Below are positions 16,195 through 24,068 of a DNA stretch of 36,065 nt, in pieces. Below the pieces are notes generated by a model. It saw nothing but the letters and a program-made list of their open reading frames with translations, made no database searches and was not told the origin of the DNA. This stretch comes from Candidatus Freyarchaeota archaeon (GTDB lineage: Archaea > Asgardarchaeota > Jordiarchaeia > Jordiarchaeales > Jordiarchaeaceae), in contig JAUQZE010000049.1 of NCBI GenBank assembly GCA_030587365.1, forward strand, positions 1-36,065, read 5' to 3'. Within the stretch, counting starts at the first letter, position 1, and the number at the start of each line of letters is the position of its first letter. Made by a program: the position numbers and the translations under genes.

Positions 16195-16884
16195 CTATTG
16201 TTTTTGTTCTCTCCTTTTGCGTCGCCGCAGCCGTATAGCCCCGAGCAAGAAATTCATCGCCGGCACAGATTGCTTATAGCGTTCATATGCCTCGCCAAAC
16301 TTTTCAACGTTGGTCTTATCTTCTATTCTTGCGAACAAGTACCATATTGGTGCAGAGGCAATTGCGATAAGCGTTACTAACCAATGCAAGCCAAGGAAAA
16401 TTGGTATAAGGCACAGTATTGCTCCGCCCGTGTATTGTGGATGTCGAATAATGGCATAGATTCCGCTGTCAACGAACTTTGTAGTATGAAAAAAGCTTTT
16501 TCCCTCTGGAACTCCGCCCTTCTCCATAAAAGTAAGTATAGGAAGCTGGCTTAGAATACCGCTGACACATAATAGTACAAGTCCAACGATTAATGATAAT
16601 GCCGGGGCTGCAGGGATGTATGCCCATATCGTCCATGCAGCGTACCTTATCAGCTCGAAGGCTGCAGGATTATATAACCATGTTGTCCATGCAGCGTATC
16701 TTATCAGCTCGAATGGAGCAGGGTAGACCCAGCTTATCCATTCAAATGATTGTATCTGGTTGATATAAGTAAAGTATAAGGGGTTATATAAAAAGGCCAA
16801 TACTAAGGCAGCAAAGAATAAGACGCCTACTAAGGTTGATAAAACTGTAAGAACCCAAGATCCTGATTCCGATTTCTCACCCAT
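16195..16884 (-). CDS. Isoprenylcysteine methyltransferase-like membrane protein
   Basis: The C-terminal half has the ICMT/phospholipid-methyltransferase pattern: a loop VDSGIYAIIRHPQYTGGAIL (RHPxYxG binds S-adenosylmethionine), a helix pair, then RIEDKTNVEKFGEAYERYKQ with the E-x-Y-x2-Y ending, and a basic tail. The N-terminal half has two or three membrane helices. The 229-residue length fits. The substrate could be a prenylated protein, a lipid or a small molecule. The region about residues 57-95 consists of a tandem repeat of 18 residues beginning FELIRYAAWT, unusual for the family (see the repeat entry). TTG 16890 is in frame, but ATG 16884 lies better placed behind GAGG. Confidence 0.8.
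   Translation of the reverse strand: MGEKSESGSWVLTVLSTLVGVLFFAALVLAFLYNPLYFTYINQIQSFEWISWVYPAPFELIRYAAWTTWLYNPAAFELIRYAAWTIWAYIPAAPALSLIVGLVLLCVSGILSQLPILTFMEKGGVPEGKSFFHTTKFVDSGIYAIIRHPQYTGGAILCLIPIFLGLHWLVTLIAIASAPIWYLFARIEDKTNVEKFGEAYERYKQSVPAMNFLLGAIRLRRRKRREQKQ
16606..16713 (-). repeat. In-frame 54-bp tandem duplication within the methyltransferase-like gene
   Basis: Units 16606-16659 and 16660-16713 match at 46 of 54 positions by hand count. The right-hand 29 bases of each unit differ at one position only, the left 25 bases at seven. In the protein the units are FELIRYAAWTTWLYNPAA and FELIRYAAWTIWAYIPAA, 15 of 18 identical. The period is a multiple of three, so the frame is kept and the extracytoplasmic or helical segment is lengthened. 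Confidence 0.85.
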
Positions 16885-16952
16885 TTTCAAACCGCCTCTT
16901 AAATAACATATGGTAGACTTTTTTCTAATGTTTTACGGCACCATTAAATAAA

Positions 16953-17072
16953 TTTATATAATTGTTGAATTTTTATGCTCAGGTAACTCACGAACATGGC
17001 TTGAATCAAATATGCTTTCCAGCAGACAGGTTATAAACGAGTGGCTTAAGCGGTAAGCACTCTTATCTTTTT
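16953..17072 (+). ncRNA. Candidate small RNA with TATA box and hairpin-plus-U terminator
   Basis: In this 450-base gap a TATA box (TTTATATA, 16953-16960) would start a transcript near 16981-16984. About 55 bases later lies a strong hairpin: GAGTGGCTTA (17039-17048), a five-base loop, then TAAGCACTC (17054-17062), a nine-pair stem with one bulged G. It is followed by TTATCTTTTT, a terminator-like U tract. No reading frame with a start fills the interval. The RNA would be about 90 nt. I recognise no family: there is no C/D box pair and no tRNA T-arm. The rest of the gap, 17073-17290, is AT-rich without visible features up to the promoter of the CBS gene. Confidence 0.35.
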
Positions 17073-17340
17073 AAATAATAGTTTTGTCTTTTTCTTTCCA
17101 AATGATTGTTTGAATATTTATGAAATAAAACTTGGCATTCTTGGAGGAACATACAGATTTTATTAGATATTTAGAGGAGTTTCTATAGACATCAATGTTT
17201 TTAAGAGACAAGAAACTAAAAACAAATAATGTCAAGCCAGAATTAAAAGAGAATAAGAGTTGAATATCTTAGATATTGCATTTCAAATTCAGCAACTTTT
17301 TATATTAATAATAATTTATGAATACATTGGAGAGGATGTC

Positions 17341-17796
17341 ATGATATCTCTTCGAGTCAAAGATGTTTATAGTTCGGAGATGCATTCCCTAATTGTTGGT
17401 AAGGACACACCAATAGAGGATGTAATCAAAAGCTTTGTGAAAAAACCCGAACTCCGCGGAATATTTATAGTCGACGAAAAGACACAACTTATAGGAGTAA
17501 TCACCAGACACGACCTCATAACTTGGGCGAAGTTTATGGCGGGAGTACCTCAAGCTAAAAATGTAGACGACATATCAGAATCAATCCGAGTATTATCCAA
17601 AACGGCTGAAGGAATGATACGCAAGGAAACCAAAGACGCAGCAGTTAAACTAAACGACAATGTCAACATCGCATTAGACAAAATGATAAGCCTAGATCTC
17701 ATTGATGTGCCGGTAATAAATGAAAAAGACAAGGTTGTGGGAGACCTCCAATTATTAAAAATCCTGAAGGCAATCCTTGAAAAGGGCAAAAAATGA
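17341..17796 (+). CDS. CBS-domain pair protein
   Basis: The 151-residue protein is two CBS motifs: residues about 1-60 (ISLRVKDVYSSEMHSLIVGK, then RGIFIVDEKTQLIGVITRHDLITW) and about 85-150 (DAAVKLNDNVNIALDKMI, then IDVPVINEKDKVVGDLQLLKIL). CBS pairs bind adenine nucleotides and act as energy or ligand sensors; a stand-alone pair usually regulates a partner protein, unknown here. A longer frame from TTG 17260 is possible, but ATG 17341 sits 5 bases after GGAGAGG (17329-17335) and starts where CBS homology starts. A TATA-like CTTTTTATATTAAT at 17296-17308 would give a short leader. Confidence 0.85.
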   Translation: MISLRVKDVYSSEMHSLIVGKDTPIEDVIKSFVKKPELRGIFIVDEKTQLIGVITRHDLITWAKFMAGVPQAKNVDDISESIRVLSKTAEGMIRKETKDAAVKLNDNVNIALDKMISLDLIDVPVINEKDKVVGDLQLLKILKAILEKGKK

Positions 17797-18035
17797 TCAA
17801 TAACATAAAGAGAGTTCCCATCAGCCTTTTTCTTGAAAATTCCTAAACAAACTCAGGTTTCGCTACTAGATAAACACAAATCAATAGAAAGAATTTGTCA
17901 AGCCGAGACCGAGTAGGACTAAAAATATAAAGTGTGTTTCTTACAAAACCAAAAATAAATTGGTAAAAAGGCTCTAGATAATCTCGCGAGCTTACAGCAT
18001 TAGGGCAGCTCAGAGAGAGTGGCAGAAAAAATTTT

Positions 18036-18914
18036 CTATAGGCGTCTGTGTTTTTCTGTGCGTAGGGGTATTCTGCTAGCCTTTTTCAGTGCTAGGTCGA
18101 TTACCTTTAGTATGTCTTTTTTGTCGTGGGGGAGGGTCCCACCGAGGGGTAAATAATTTGAAGCATGGTTGCTTCTAAAAACACAGTTAGTGAGTTCAAG
18201 GTTTTCGACCAGTAGACGCATCTCTTGGAGTACCCCTTGAGAGTTTAGGACTTGGAATTTCCCTTCGAGTACTTCTCTGTGTAGCGGTGTTCCAGGGACC
18301 ACCATGAGCGTTAGTGCTCCAATGTATGGTGGGTTGATGCGATTAAGCGTTTTTGCGGTTTCTATTGCATTTTCCCGCCATCTCTCGTGTCCCCCCAAGC
18401 CTAGTATTATGGTTACCGACAGTATCATTCCTGCATTCATTATCTTTTTGCAGCCTTCAATGGTTTGTTCTGCGTTTATTCCTTTGAGTACCCTTTCCAG
18501 AATTACGTCGTCACCAGATTCTAAGCCTAGATATGCGATTTTTAAACCTGCTTTGTAGAGTTCTCGTAGATCTTCTTCGGATTTTCTGAGGGCATCTGCT
18601 GCACAAGCGTATAACCCTACTCTCTCTAGGTGGGGGAATACAGCGTATAGTAGGTTTAGTAGTTCCAGTAGGTCTTCGGTTTTCATGCACAGAGCGTTGC
18701 CGTCTAGGAGGAATACTCTCCGAATTCCTTCACCATAGAGTGACCTGGCTTCGAGTATATCTTCTTCAATTTCCTCCAAGGGGCGGACGCCGAATTTTTT
18801 TATTAGGTTGGAACCGCAGAATGTGCATGTGTTGTTTGAGCAGCCTATAGTTGCTTGTAAAAGTAGGCTTGGTCCCTCTGACGGAGGTCGGAAAACTGGT
18901 TCTACGTACCGCAA
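18036..18914 (-). CDS. Radical SAM protein, HemN/Elp3-like fold with CX4CX2C cluster
   Basis: The 292-residue protein starts almost at the radical SAM domain: ATIGCSNNTCTFCGSNLIKKF carries three cysteines spaced CX4CX2C, the spacing of the GCSHNxCTFC subgroup and not the common CX3CX2C. The barrel continues with RRVFLLDGNAL, KIAYLGLESGDDVILERVLKG and MILSVTIILGLGGHERW. No TRAM, B12 or methyltransferase domain is attached. Functions of this subgroup are mostly unassigned. The start is TTG, fixed by an in-frame stop 9 bases upstream and a GGTGAG site 5 bases before it. It is divergent from mfnE, with 160 bases between them. Confidence 0.87.
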   Translation of the reverse strand: MRYVEPVFRPPSEGPSLLLQATIGCSNNTCTFCGSNLIKKFGVRPLEEIEEDILEARSLYGEGIRRVFLLDGNALCMKTEDLLELLNLLYAVFPHLERVGLYACAADALRKSEEDLRELYKAGLKIAYLGLESGDDVILERVLKGINAEQTIEGCKKIMNAGMILSVTIILGLGGHERWRENAIETAKTLNRINPPYIGALTLMVVPGTPLHREVLEGKFQVLNSQGVLQEMRLLVENLELTNCVFRSNHASNYLPLGGTLPHDKKDILKVIDLALKKASRIPLRTEKHRRL

Positions 18915-19075
18915 TGGTGCTCACCACAGTTCAAGCTATTGAAGAGTGAAATTATTTATATTTTTGTCTAACGTCTTTGAGAATCGTTTAAAATTATTAA
19001 AAATTCAAAGTGTTGTCAAGTGTGTGAAATTTATATTATTGGCGATGCATATAGTGAAAATATAGGAAGATAAAT

Positions 19076-19783
19076 ATGGAATCGTTCGACTTTATTGTTA
19101 AAGTTGGAGGGAGTCTTTCCAGAAGCAAATTGAGTCTAAGGAAACTATTCGAGGAACTTGCGGCAATTTCTAAGAACTATGAATTACTTGTGGTTCCCGG
19201 GGGTGGACCTTTTGCGGACATGGTTCGTAGGATTTCTTATAAATTCAATATTTCCGATGATGCTGCTCACTGGATGGCTATCCTCGCTATGGACCAGATG
19301 GGTTTCTTCTTTTCTGATTTTCATCCAAATATTAGGGTTGTTGATGAGATAGAGGAAGCTAGGCAAATAAGCCGCGGATTGATTCCTGTTTTGATACCCT
19401 CTAAGGTAATGTTTGATAATGATCCGCTGCCTCATTCTTGGGATGTAACTTCTGATTCTATAGCAGCTTACATCGCGCACATCACTAGTACCAAAAGGGT
19501 GTTCATTCTTACCGATGTTGACGGAGTATTTACTTCGGACCCCAAATCCAGCCCTAATGCGGAGCTGATACATGAGATTTCGGCGGAGGAGCTTTCTTAT
19601 AAAAACATGTGCACAAGTGTTGATAAAACATTTCCAAGTTTGGTTTCCAAATATGGATTAGAGTGCCTGGTTCTTAATGGAAGACACCCTGAGCGAGTAA
19701 CTCAAGCTTTAAACAACAGAAAAGTTAAGGGAACTACTATATACAGCTCAACAAGCGGAAGACGACGAATTAACCTCGCCTAA
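19076..19783 (+). CDS. mfnE: Amino-acid-kinase fold phosphate kinase, MfnE of methanofuran synthesis
   Basis: The 235-residue protein has the amino acid kinase pattern: FIVKVGGSLSRS, LLVVPGGGPFADMVR, SWDVTSDSIAAYIA and VFILTDVDGVFTSDP. The short length and the WDVTSDSIAA block fit the archaeal kinase MfnE, which phosphorylates 5-(aminomethyl)-3-furanmethyl phosphate for condensation into the methanofuran core. Other amino-acid-kinase family members (isopentenyl phosphate kinase, UMP kinase) are alternatives, but MfnB is encoded 900 bases away, which supports the assignment. ATG has GGA about 7 bases upstream and a TATA-like AATTTATATT near 19027-19036. It is convergent with the GTPase gene; the 45 bases between them contain a T-rich stretch suitable for termination. 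Confidence 0.78.
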   Translation: MESFDFIVKVGGSLSRSKLSLRKLFEELAAISKNYELLVVPGGGPFADMVRRISYKFNISDDAAHWMAILAMDQMGFFFSDFHPNIRVVDEIEEARQISRGLIPVLIPSKVMFDNDPLPHSWDVTSDSIAAYIAHITSTKRVFILTDVDGVFTSDPKSSPNAELIHEISAEELSYKNMCTSVDKTFPSLVSKYGLECLVLNGRHPERVTQALNNRKVKGTTIYSSTSGRRRINLA

Positions 19784-19828
19784 ACGTGAACGAAATGGCT
19801 TTAATCTGATCTCTTTTTTTCTAAATTT

Positions 19829-20539
19829 TTAGACGCTGAACTCTTTCAATATGAGTTTGGGTTGGTCTATGACTTTTTTAATCGCGGGGGTTAGCCAGTA
19901 AATTGAGGTACGCCAGTCGACCTCCACATAGCCTCTTAGTTCTAGCCAGTTTAAGTGTTGGCGGAGAGCCCTCATCTCTATGTTCAAGTCATCCAATAGG
20001 AATTGGATTCCTCTGACTTCCCCATCATGCCGCATCATTATCTTTAGAAGATTTAGCTCTTTCTGGACGGTGACCAGCAGTAAGACCCGTAGGGCGTTTT
20101 CAACGTTTTGACCAGTTTTTGCGCTCATTGGGATAATATAAACATCCGGCGGTATTTCTAAATCTTCTCTTATTTGCGCCACTTTACGGGCATTGGGGAG
20201 ATCCTGTTTATTCGCCGCAATCGTTATCGGGACGCCGGGTAGAAATTCCTGGACTTCCTGCCATATTGCTTTTGCCTCCTGGTCTGAGTTTTTATCCTGA
20301 CTGTCAACCATAAAGAGAACACCGTCAGCTCCTTTGGATAAGATTTGGCGGAGGATTTTGAAGTGTTTTAAACCAGGGGTTCCAAACAGATTAATTCTCA
20401 GGTCTTCAATATTCGCTATCCCGTAGTCAAGTGCCACTGTTGTGTTTTTTTTGTCTATACTGATGCTTTTACCTTGAGTTAGACTTCGTATTATGGTAGA
20501 TTTTCCAGAATGATAACTGCCAGTGACCAAGATTTTCAA
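19829..20539 (-). CDS. Small GTPase (COG2229-like) with C-terminal winged helix
   Basis: The 236-residue protein has a G domain (about 1-160): P-loop GSYHSGKST, switch threonine region KNTTVALDYG, NLFGTPGLKHF as G3 (Gly takes the place of the usual Asp, as in the COG2229 group, and Leu replaces the catalytic Gln), ANKQDLP as G4 and PMSAKTG as G5. Residues about 170-236 look like a winged helix: IQFLLDDLNIEMRALRQHLNWLELRGYVEV followed by a wing SIYWLTP. This fusion suggests nucleotide-controlled binding of DNA or protein. The start is TTG behind GTGAGG with 7 bases of spacing. Loss of the Gln-equivalent suggests slow intrinsic hydrolysis, so a partner may be needed; that is inference. Confidence 0.83.
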   Translation of the reverse strand: MKILVTGSYHSGKSTIIRSLTQGKSISIDKKNTTVALDYGIANIEDLRINLFGTPGLKHFKILRQILSKGADGVLFMVDSQDKNSDQEAKAIWQEVQEFLPGVPITIAANKQDLPNARKVAQIREDLEIPPDVYIIPMSAKTGQNVENALRVLLLVTVQKELNLLKIMMRHDGEVRGIQFLLDDLNIEMRALRQHLNWLELRGYVEVDWRTSIYWLTPAIKKVIDQPKLILKEFSV

Positions 20540-20708
20540 TGAACCGCCTCACTTGGGCTTTAGCTATGTATAATTCTAAGGTTAAAGAAGTTAAAAAACC
20601 TTTGTTTATATTTCCAGTATTGGAAGAGGAGCTGATATTTGGTGATTTTTCCTATAAAAAAGAGTGATTCAGAATGATTTACTAATAACCTCGGTGTTAT
20701 CGATGTTC

Positions 20709-21437
20709 TTATAGAATTTTTGACTGTGCAACACCGTGTAAGATACTTATTAGTTCTTGAACTCTCTCCCTAATGATTTTTCCTCGTCTGTTTGATTTTT
20801 CGCACGCCGCGCCTCTTATGCCCACCACATCTGCACTTAAGTCGCGGATTAGGGGGAGGTCTTCTTTTTTTATTGAGCCTGCTAGGGCAACTAGAACATT
20901 TCTATTGTGTGCGTCTTTAACAAAGTTCTCAATCTTATCCCAGGACCATAAATCAAACAAACCCACGCCGTCTTTAATTGCCGTATCAACCATTGCAACA
21001 TCGGCCCCTGCTTCCATAGTTACTTGGGGAATCAGAGAGGGGTCTATAGAGTTTATTCTATACGCATCTGCGTATCCTGCTATCACAACCTTGATTCTCG
21101 GATTGTAGTCCTTAACGCTTCGAACAACTTGTTTTGCTAGGTAGAGGGCGTCCTGATAAACATTAACACAGTATATTCCCACCTTTACATAATCCACCCC
21201 ACTCACGGCTGCCCCCAGAGCTGCTAGGGACGCTGTTCCGGGTTTGTTGGGAAAGTCTCCGATGGCGGCGCTGACTTCTAGTTCTCTTGGGGTTAATTCT
21301 CTTATTCGTCGAATTATCCAAGGAAAATTGGCTCCTAGAGAACCTTCTGAAGGATTCTTTACATCTATAATGTCAGCCCCACCCACTATAGCTTCTAGAG
21401 CTTCTTCCTCATCCCTTGGACTGATAAGCAATTTCAA
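20709..21437 (-). CDS. mfnB: (5-formylfuran-3-yl)methyl phosphate synthase, MfnB
   Basis: The 242-residue TIM barrel condenses two glyceraldehyde-3-phosphate molecules into the furan precursor of methanofuran. The family signature ADIIDVKNPSEGSLGANFPW is complete, with the Schiff-base lysine at position 27 when translation starts at TTG 21437, as in the methanococcal enzyme. GYADAYRINSIDP, DVAMVDTAIKDG, ALAGSIKKEDL and DVVGIRGAACEKSNRRGK also match closely. In-frame TTG 21458 and GTG 21446 lie upstream; GGAGG is 3 bases from the GTG and 12 from TTG 21437, so the start is uncertain by nine bases. No other methanofuran gene besides mfnE is near. Confidence 0.93.
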   Translation of the reverse strand: MKLLISPRDEEEALEAIVGGADIIDVKNPSEGSLGANFPWIIRRIRELTPRELEVSAAIGDFPNKPGTASLAALGAAVSGVDYVKVGIYCVNVYQDALYLAKQVVRSVKDYNPRIKVVIAGYADAYRINSIDPSLIPQVTMEAGADVAMVDTAIKDGVGLFDLWSWDKIENFVKDAHNRNVLVALAGSIKKEDLPLIRDLSADVVGIRGAACEKSNRRGKIIRERVQELISILHGVAQSKIL

Positions 21438-21652
21438 TTGAATCACAATCCTCCGCAAGAAAGCCCACCATCTTTAGAAGTGGGTTCTTGACCCATCATG
21501 GGCCTAGTTATTAGTTGCGTGTATTTTTTACTAACATAGGCACAACTTTTAAGCTTTCTTCTTGGAGCTAAAGAATAGCAAAAGGTAATTGGTGGGATTC
21601 CCCTCTCTTTTGTTATTAAACTAGGAAAAAGAGGAAATATGTGAGTAGCTGA

Positions 21653-24064
21653 TTAGGTTTTGATTTTTCTTGAGTAGCCTAAAACTTTATTGTACTCTTT
21701 TCCGATTTGTTCTGCTATTGCCGGTGCTAGGTATCTTTCTATATCGCCTTCCATGAGGGTGCTGGGTTTGATTTTTGAGGATAATTTACCTTCCCTCTGT
21801 AGATCAGCTAGCAGGTTTTTGACGGATTTCAACGCATTATCGTAAGTTATTTTTTCAACTTCTTCTCGTTCAAAGCTTGTGTGTATTGTGTTTATAGATA
21901 GGTAGTAGAATTTGGCGAGAGCTTCTAGGTTTCCCAGCTTTATGGGAGTAACCGTTCCATGAACCTTACAATAAGTGTCACCCAACTCTCTACTACAGAC
22001 AGGGCACACGGTTTTTCCAGTTTCTGTACGCAAATAGAAGATTATCATCGCTGCGGTCCTATGATTGTCGGCTTCGCTCCAAGCTAATTGGGGCAGCTCT
22101 ACACCGCTAATTGCTCTCATGGCAACATTTATCTTTTTCTCGATGAGACCTATTGGCTCGACTTTTTCGAATCTTTCTATTCTAGCAAGTTCCTTTTTCT
22201 TTTCCTCTTTCTCCCTTGCCACACCTATACGTTTCCTTCTCTCTTCCTGTATCGTGAAGTAGCGCTGTGTTATGTCAAAAGCAGTAGCATAACTTACCGG
22301 AGAAACTTTTTCCATTTTAAGAGGTTTCTCAACCACCCCTAGAAAGGTGGGGCTTGGAGAACTTTTTAGTTCTTCGATTGAGTCTTTAAGAGACTTGCTG
22401 CCGATACGAGCCCATATGAAACCATTTATCTGCGAAGAGTCCAGATGGGGGAATATATCCTCAAACTCTTTTTGACGAATCATAATCAAATCAAAGAAAA
22501 GCTCCTCTTTTGAGGTTTTGAGGTTAGGTTCAGGTTCATCTACAAAGATTTTGTAGATAATCCCGAATCGCTCAATATCTTTTCTTAGTCTCTCGTAGAT
22601 TTCGACTATGCGGCTCAAATGTGTGAAAGAGTCCGAAATTAGTTTGTAATAGGCATCATCATTAACTCGCCGGACGAACTCCTGTATCTGGCTCATTGCG
22701 GTCAATTCTCTTATGCTTCCGATGTTCAAGCTACTGAGAATCTGGTTAACCTTTTGCTCGGCTTCAAGAAGTTCTTTTAGTTCCTCAGGGGGAGGGAGCG
22801 TCATATATTTCTTAAGCTCTTTTAGTACAAGGTCATCTATGCCAGTCATCTCGCTGGCAGGCTTGGTGTAGGTCCATAAGGAAATCTTTCCCTCTTGTAT
22901 GTTGTAACCCTGACCTCTGAGGCGGGGTATTACATTTTTGACCAGCGTGTTTCGTATTCTAAGAAGACGGTTGATTCTCTCAATAGTATACTTGAAATCT
23001 TCGGCACTAATGTTAATCTCTTCCAGCTTTTGGGTTAGTTTATCAACGGGTAGCGTGAGTGAAGAGCATAGAGAGTACCAATCGTCGAACCCTTGTTGTT
23101 TCATTCGGTGTTGAATATCTTCCCGAGTTTCATCCAACATGTACATAAGGAATGATTCTAGCATAACAGGTTCGGCGGCCTTTTTTATTACCTCGTTCAT
23201 AATGAGGCTACTACCCATCGCATATAGGTCGTTTAGTGTTGTTTTTTTGGTGTCATAATCGTCGAATAGTTTTAAAAGTTCCAGTTTCAATTTGCAAACA
23301 TCGATGTAAGCTTTTAGTTCTAATTCTTTTTGTGGTATATTTTTTACCAAGTTTTCTGTTACTATTGAAGAAGTATTTTCCAGGTTCTCAACGTCAGTTG
23401 TTAGGCTTTCGAGGTTAATCATACCTTCTAGTTTACCTTTTAATTCTTTGTAAGTTGATATTTCGGTGCACTCTTCATCATGAGAACCTTTGATATCTTC
23501 TTCAAGCTCCATAGGTTTGGGTTTGAAACCATACGCCAGTTTTATCTTCTCTACCCTAATCGGTGGGGTGAAATAGGTTATGTTTCCTAAAAAGTCAATA
23601 AAATGTGTTTTAGGGTACTTTGTGTATATTTCAATCAATTTGTCTTGAATTAGTTTCTGAAGTTTGTTTTTAGATTCACCCTTAAGCCTTATTTTTGCGG
23701 CTTCTGATTGAATTTCTATTTGCCGCCTGAGTAGCTCCTGTTCTTTTTGAAATGAGTCGGCCAAAAGGATATCAACTTCGTTATAAAGTTGGTCCAACTG
23801 TTTTTTAGCTACTCCTGCCTGTTCTTCAGGCGCAGCGCCCTCACCTGAGGCCAGATCAATCGTGTGTATGCCACGATAGTGGTAAATATAAGATACGGCT
23901 GCGGCCTTAACGAAATTGGAGAAATTGGCTCTCTCTCCCACTATCGACGTCAAATGTTTCTGCTCCGGTTCGGATTTTAAGCGTATAGCTAAGGCTTGCC
24001 TCACAATAAATTCTTGAGCTACTTCCCGTAACACCATTCGCTGCGAAGTTAACCAATCAGACAT
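21653..24064 (-). CDS. Large helical protein with C-terminal zinc site, unknown family
   Basis: I do not recognise this 803-residue protein. It is soluble, has no signal or membrane segment and is dominated by charged helices. Possible coiled-coil stretches lie at about 90-150 (QLDQLYNEVDILLADSF and following), about 420-500 and about 620-650 (REKEEKKKELARIERFEKVE). Near the C-terminus C687-x2-C690-x8-C699-x2-H702 (CPVCSRELGDTYCKVHG) forms a probable zinc knuckle, followed by about 100 helical residues. No Walker, kinase, nuclease or helicase motif is visible. It directly follows the 915-residue gene: ATG 24088 would overlap that gene by 20 bases, while ATG 24064 begins 5 bases after its stop behind GGAAGAG, which I prefer. 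The tight coupling implies a common complex. Confidence 0.75.
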   Translation of the reverse strand: MSDWLTSQRMVLREVAQEFIVRQALAIRLKSEPEQKHLTSIVGERANFSNFVKAAAVSYIYHYRGIHTIDLASGEGAAPEEQAGVAKKQLDQLYNEVDILLADSFQKEQELLRRQIEIQSEAAKIRLKGESKNKLQKLIQDKLIEIYTKYPKTHFIDFLGNITYFTPPIRVEKIKLAYGFKPKPMELEEDIKGSHDEECTEISTYKELKGKLEGMINLESLTTDVENLENTSSIVTENLVKNIPQKELELKAYIDVCKLKLELLKLFDDYDTKKTTLNDLYAMGSSLIMNEVIKKAAEPVMLESFLMYMLDETREDIQHRMKQQGFDDWYSLCSSLTLPVDKLTQKLEEINISAEDFKYTIERINRLLRIRNTLVKNVIPRLRGQGYNIQEGKISLWTYTKPASEMTGIDDLVLKELKKYMTLPPPEELKELLEAEQKVNQILSSLNIGSIRELTAMSQIQEFVRRVNDDAYYKLISDSFTHLSRIVEIYERLRKDIERFGIIYKIFVDEPEPNLKTSKEELFFDLIMIRQKEFEDIFPHLDSSQINGFIWARIGSKSLKDSIEELKSSPSPTFLGVVEKPLKMEKVSPVSYATAFDITQRYFTIQEERRKRIGVAREKEEKKKELARIERFEKVEPIGLIEKKINVAMRAISGVELPQLAWSEADNHRTAAMIIFYLRTETGKTVCPVCSRELGDTYCKVHGTVTPIKLGNLEALAKFYYLSINTIHTSFEREEVEKITYDNALKSVKNLLADLQREGKLSSKIKPSTLMEGDIERYLAPAIAEQIGKEYNKVLGYSRKIKT

Positions 24065-24068
24065 TCTA

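Noticed and set aside
17030..17065. tRNA gene fragment (D-arm-like GAGTGGCTTAAGCGG)
   Set aside because: It looks a little like the D-arm of a leucine tRNA, but no T-arm, anticodon arm or acceptor stem follows.
19076..21437. mfnE-mfnB operon
   Set aside because: The two genes are on opposite strands with a GTPase gene between, so they cannot share a transcript.
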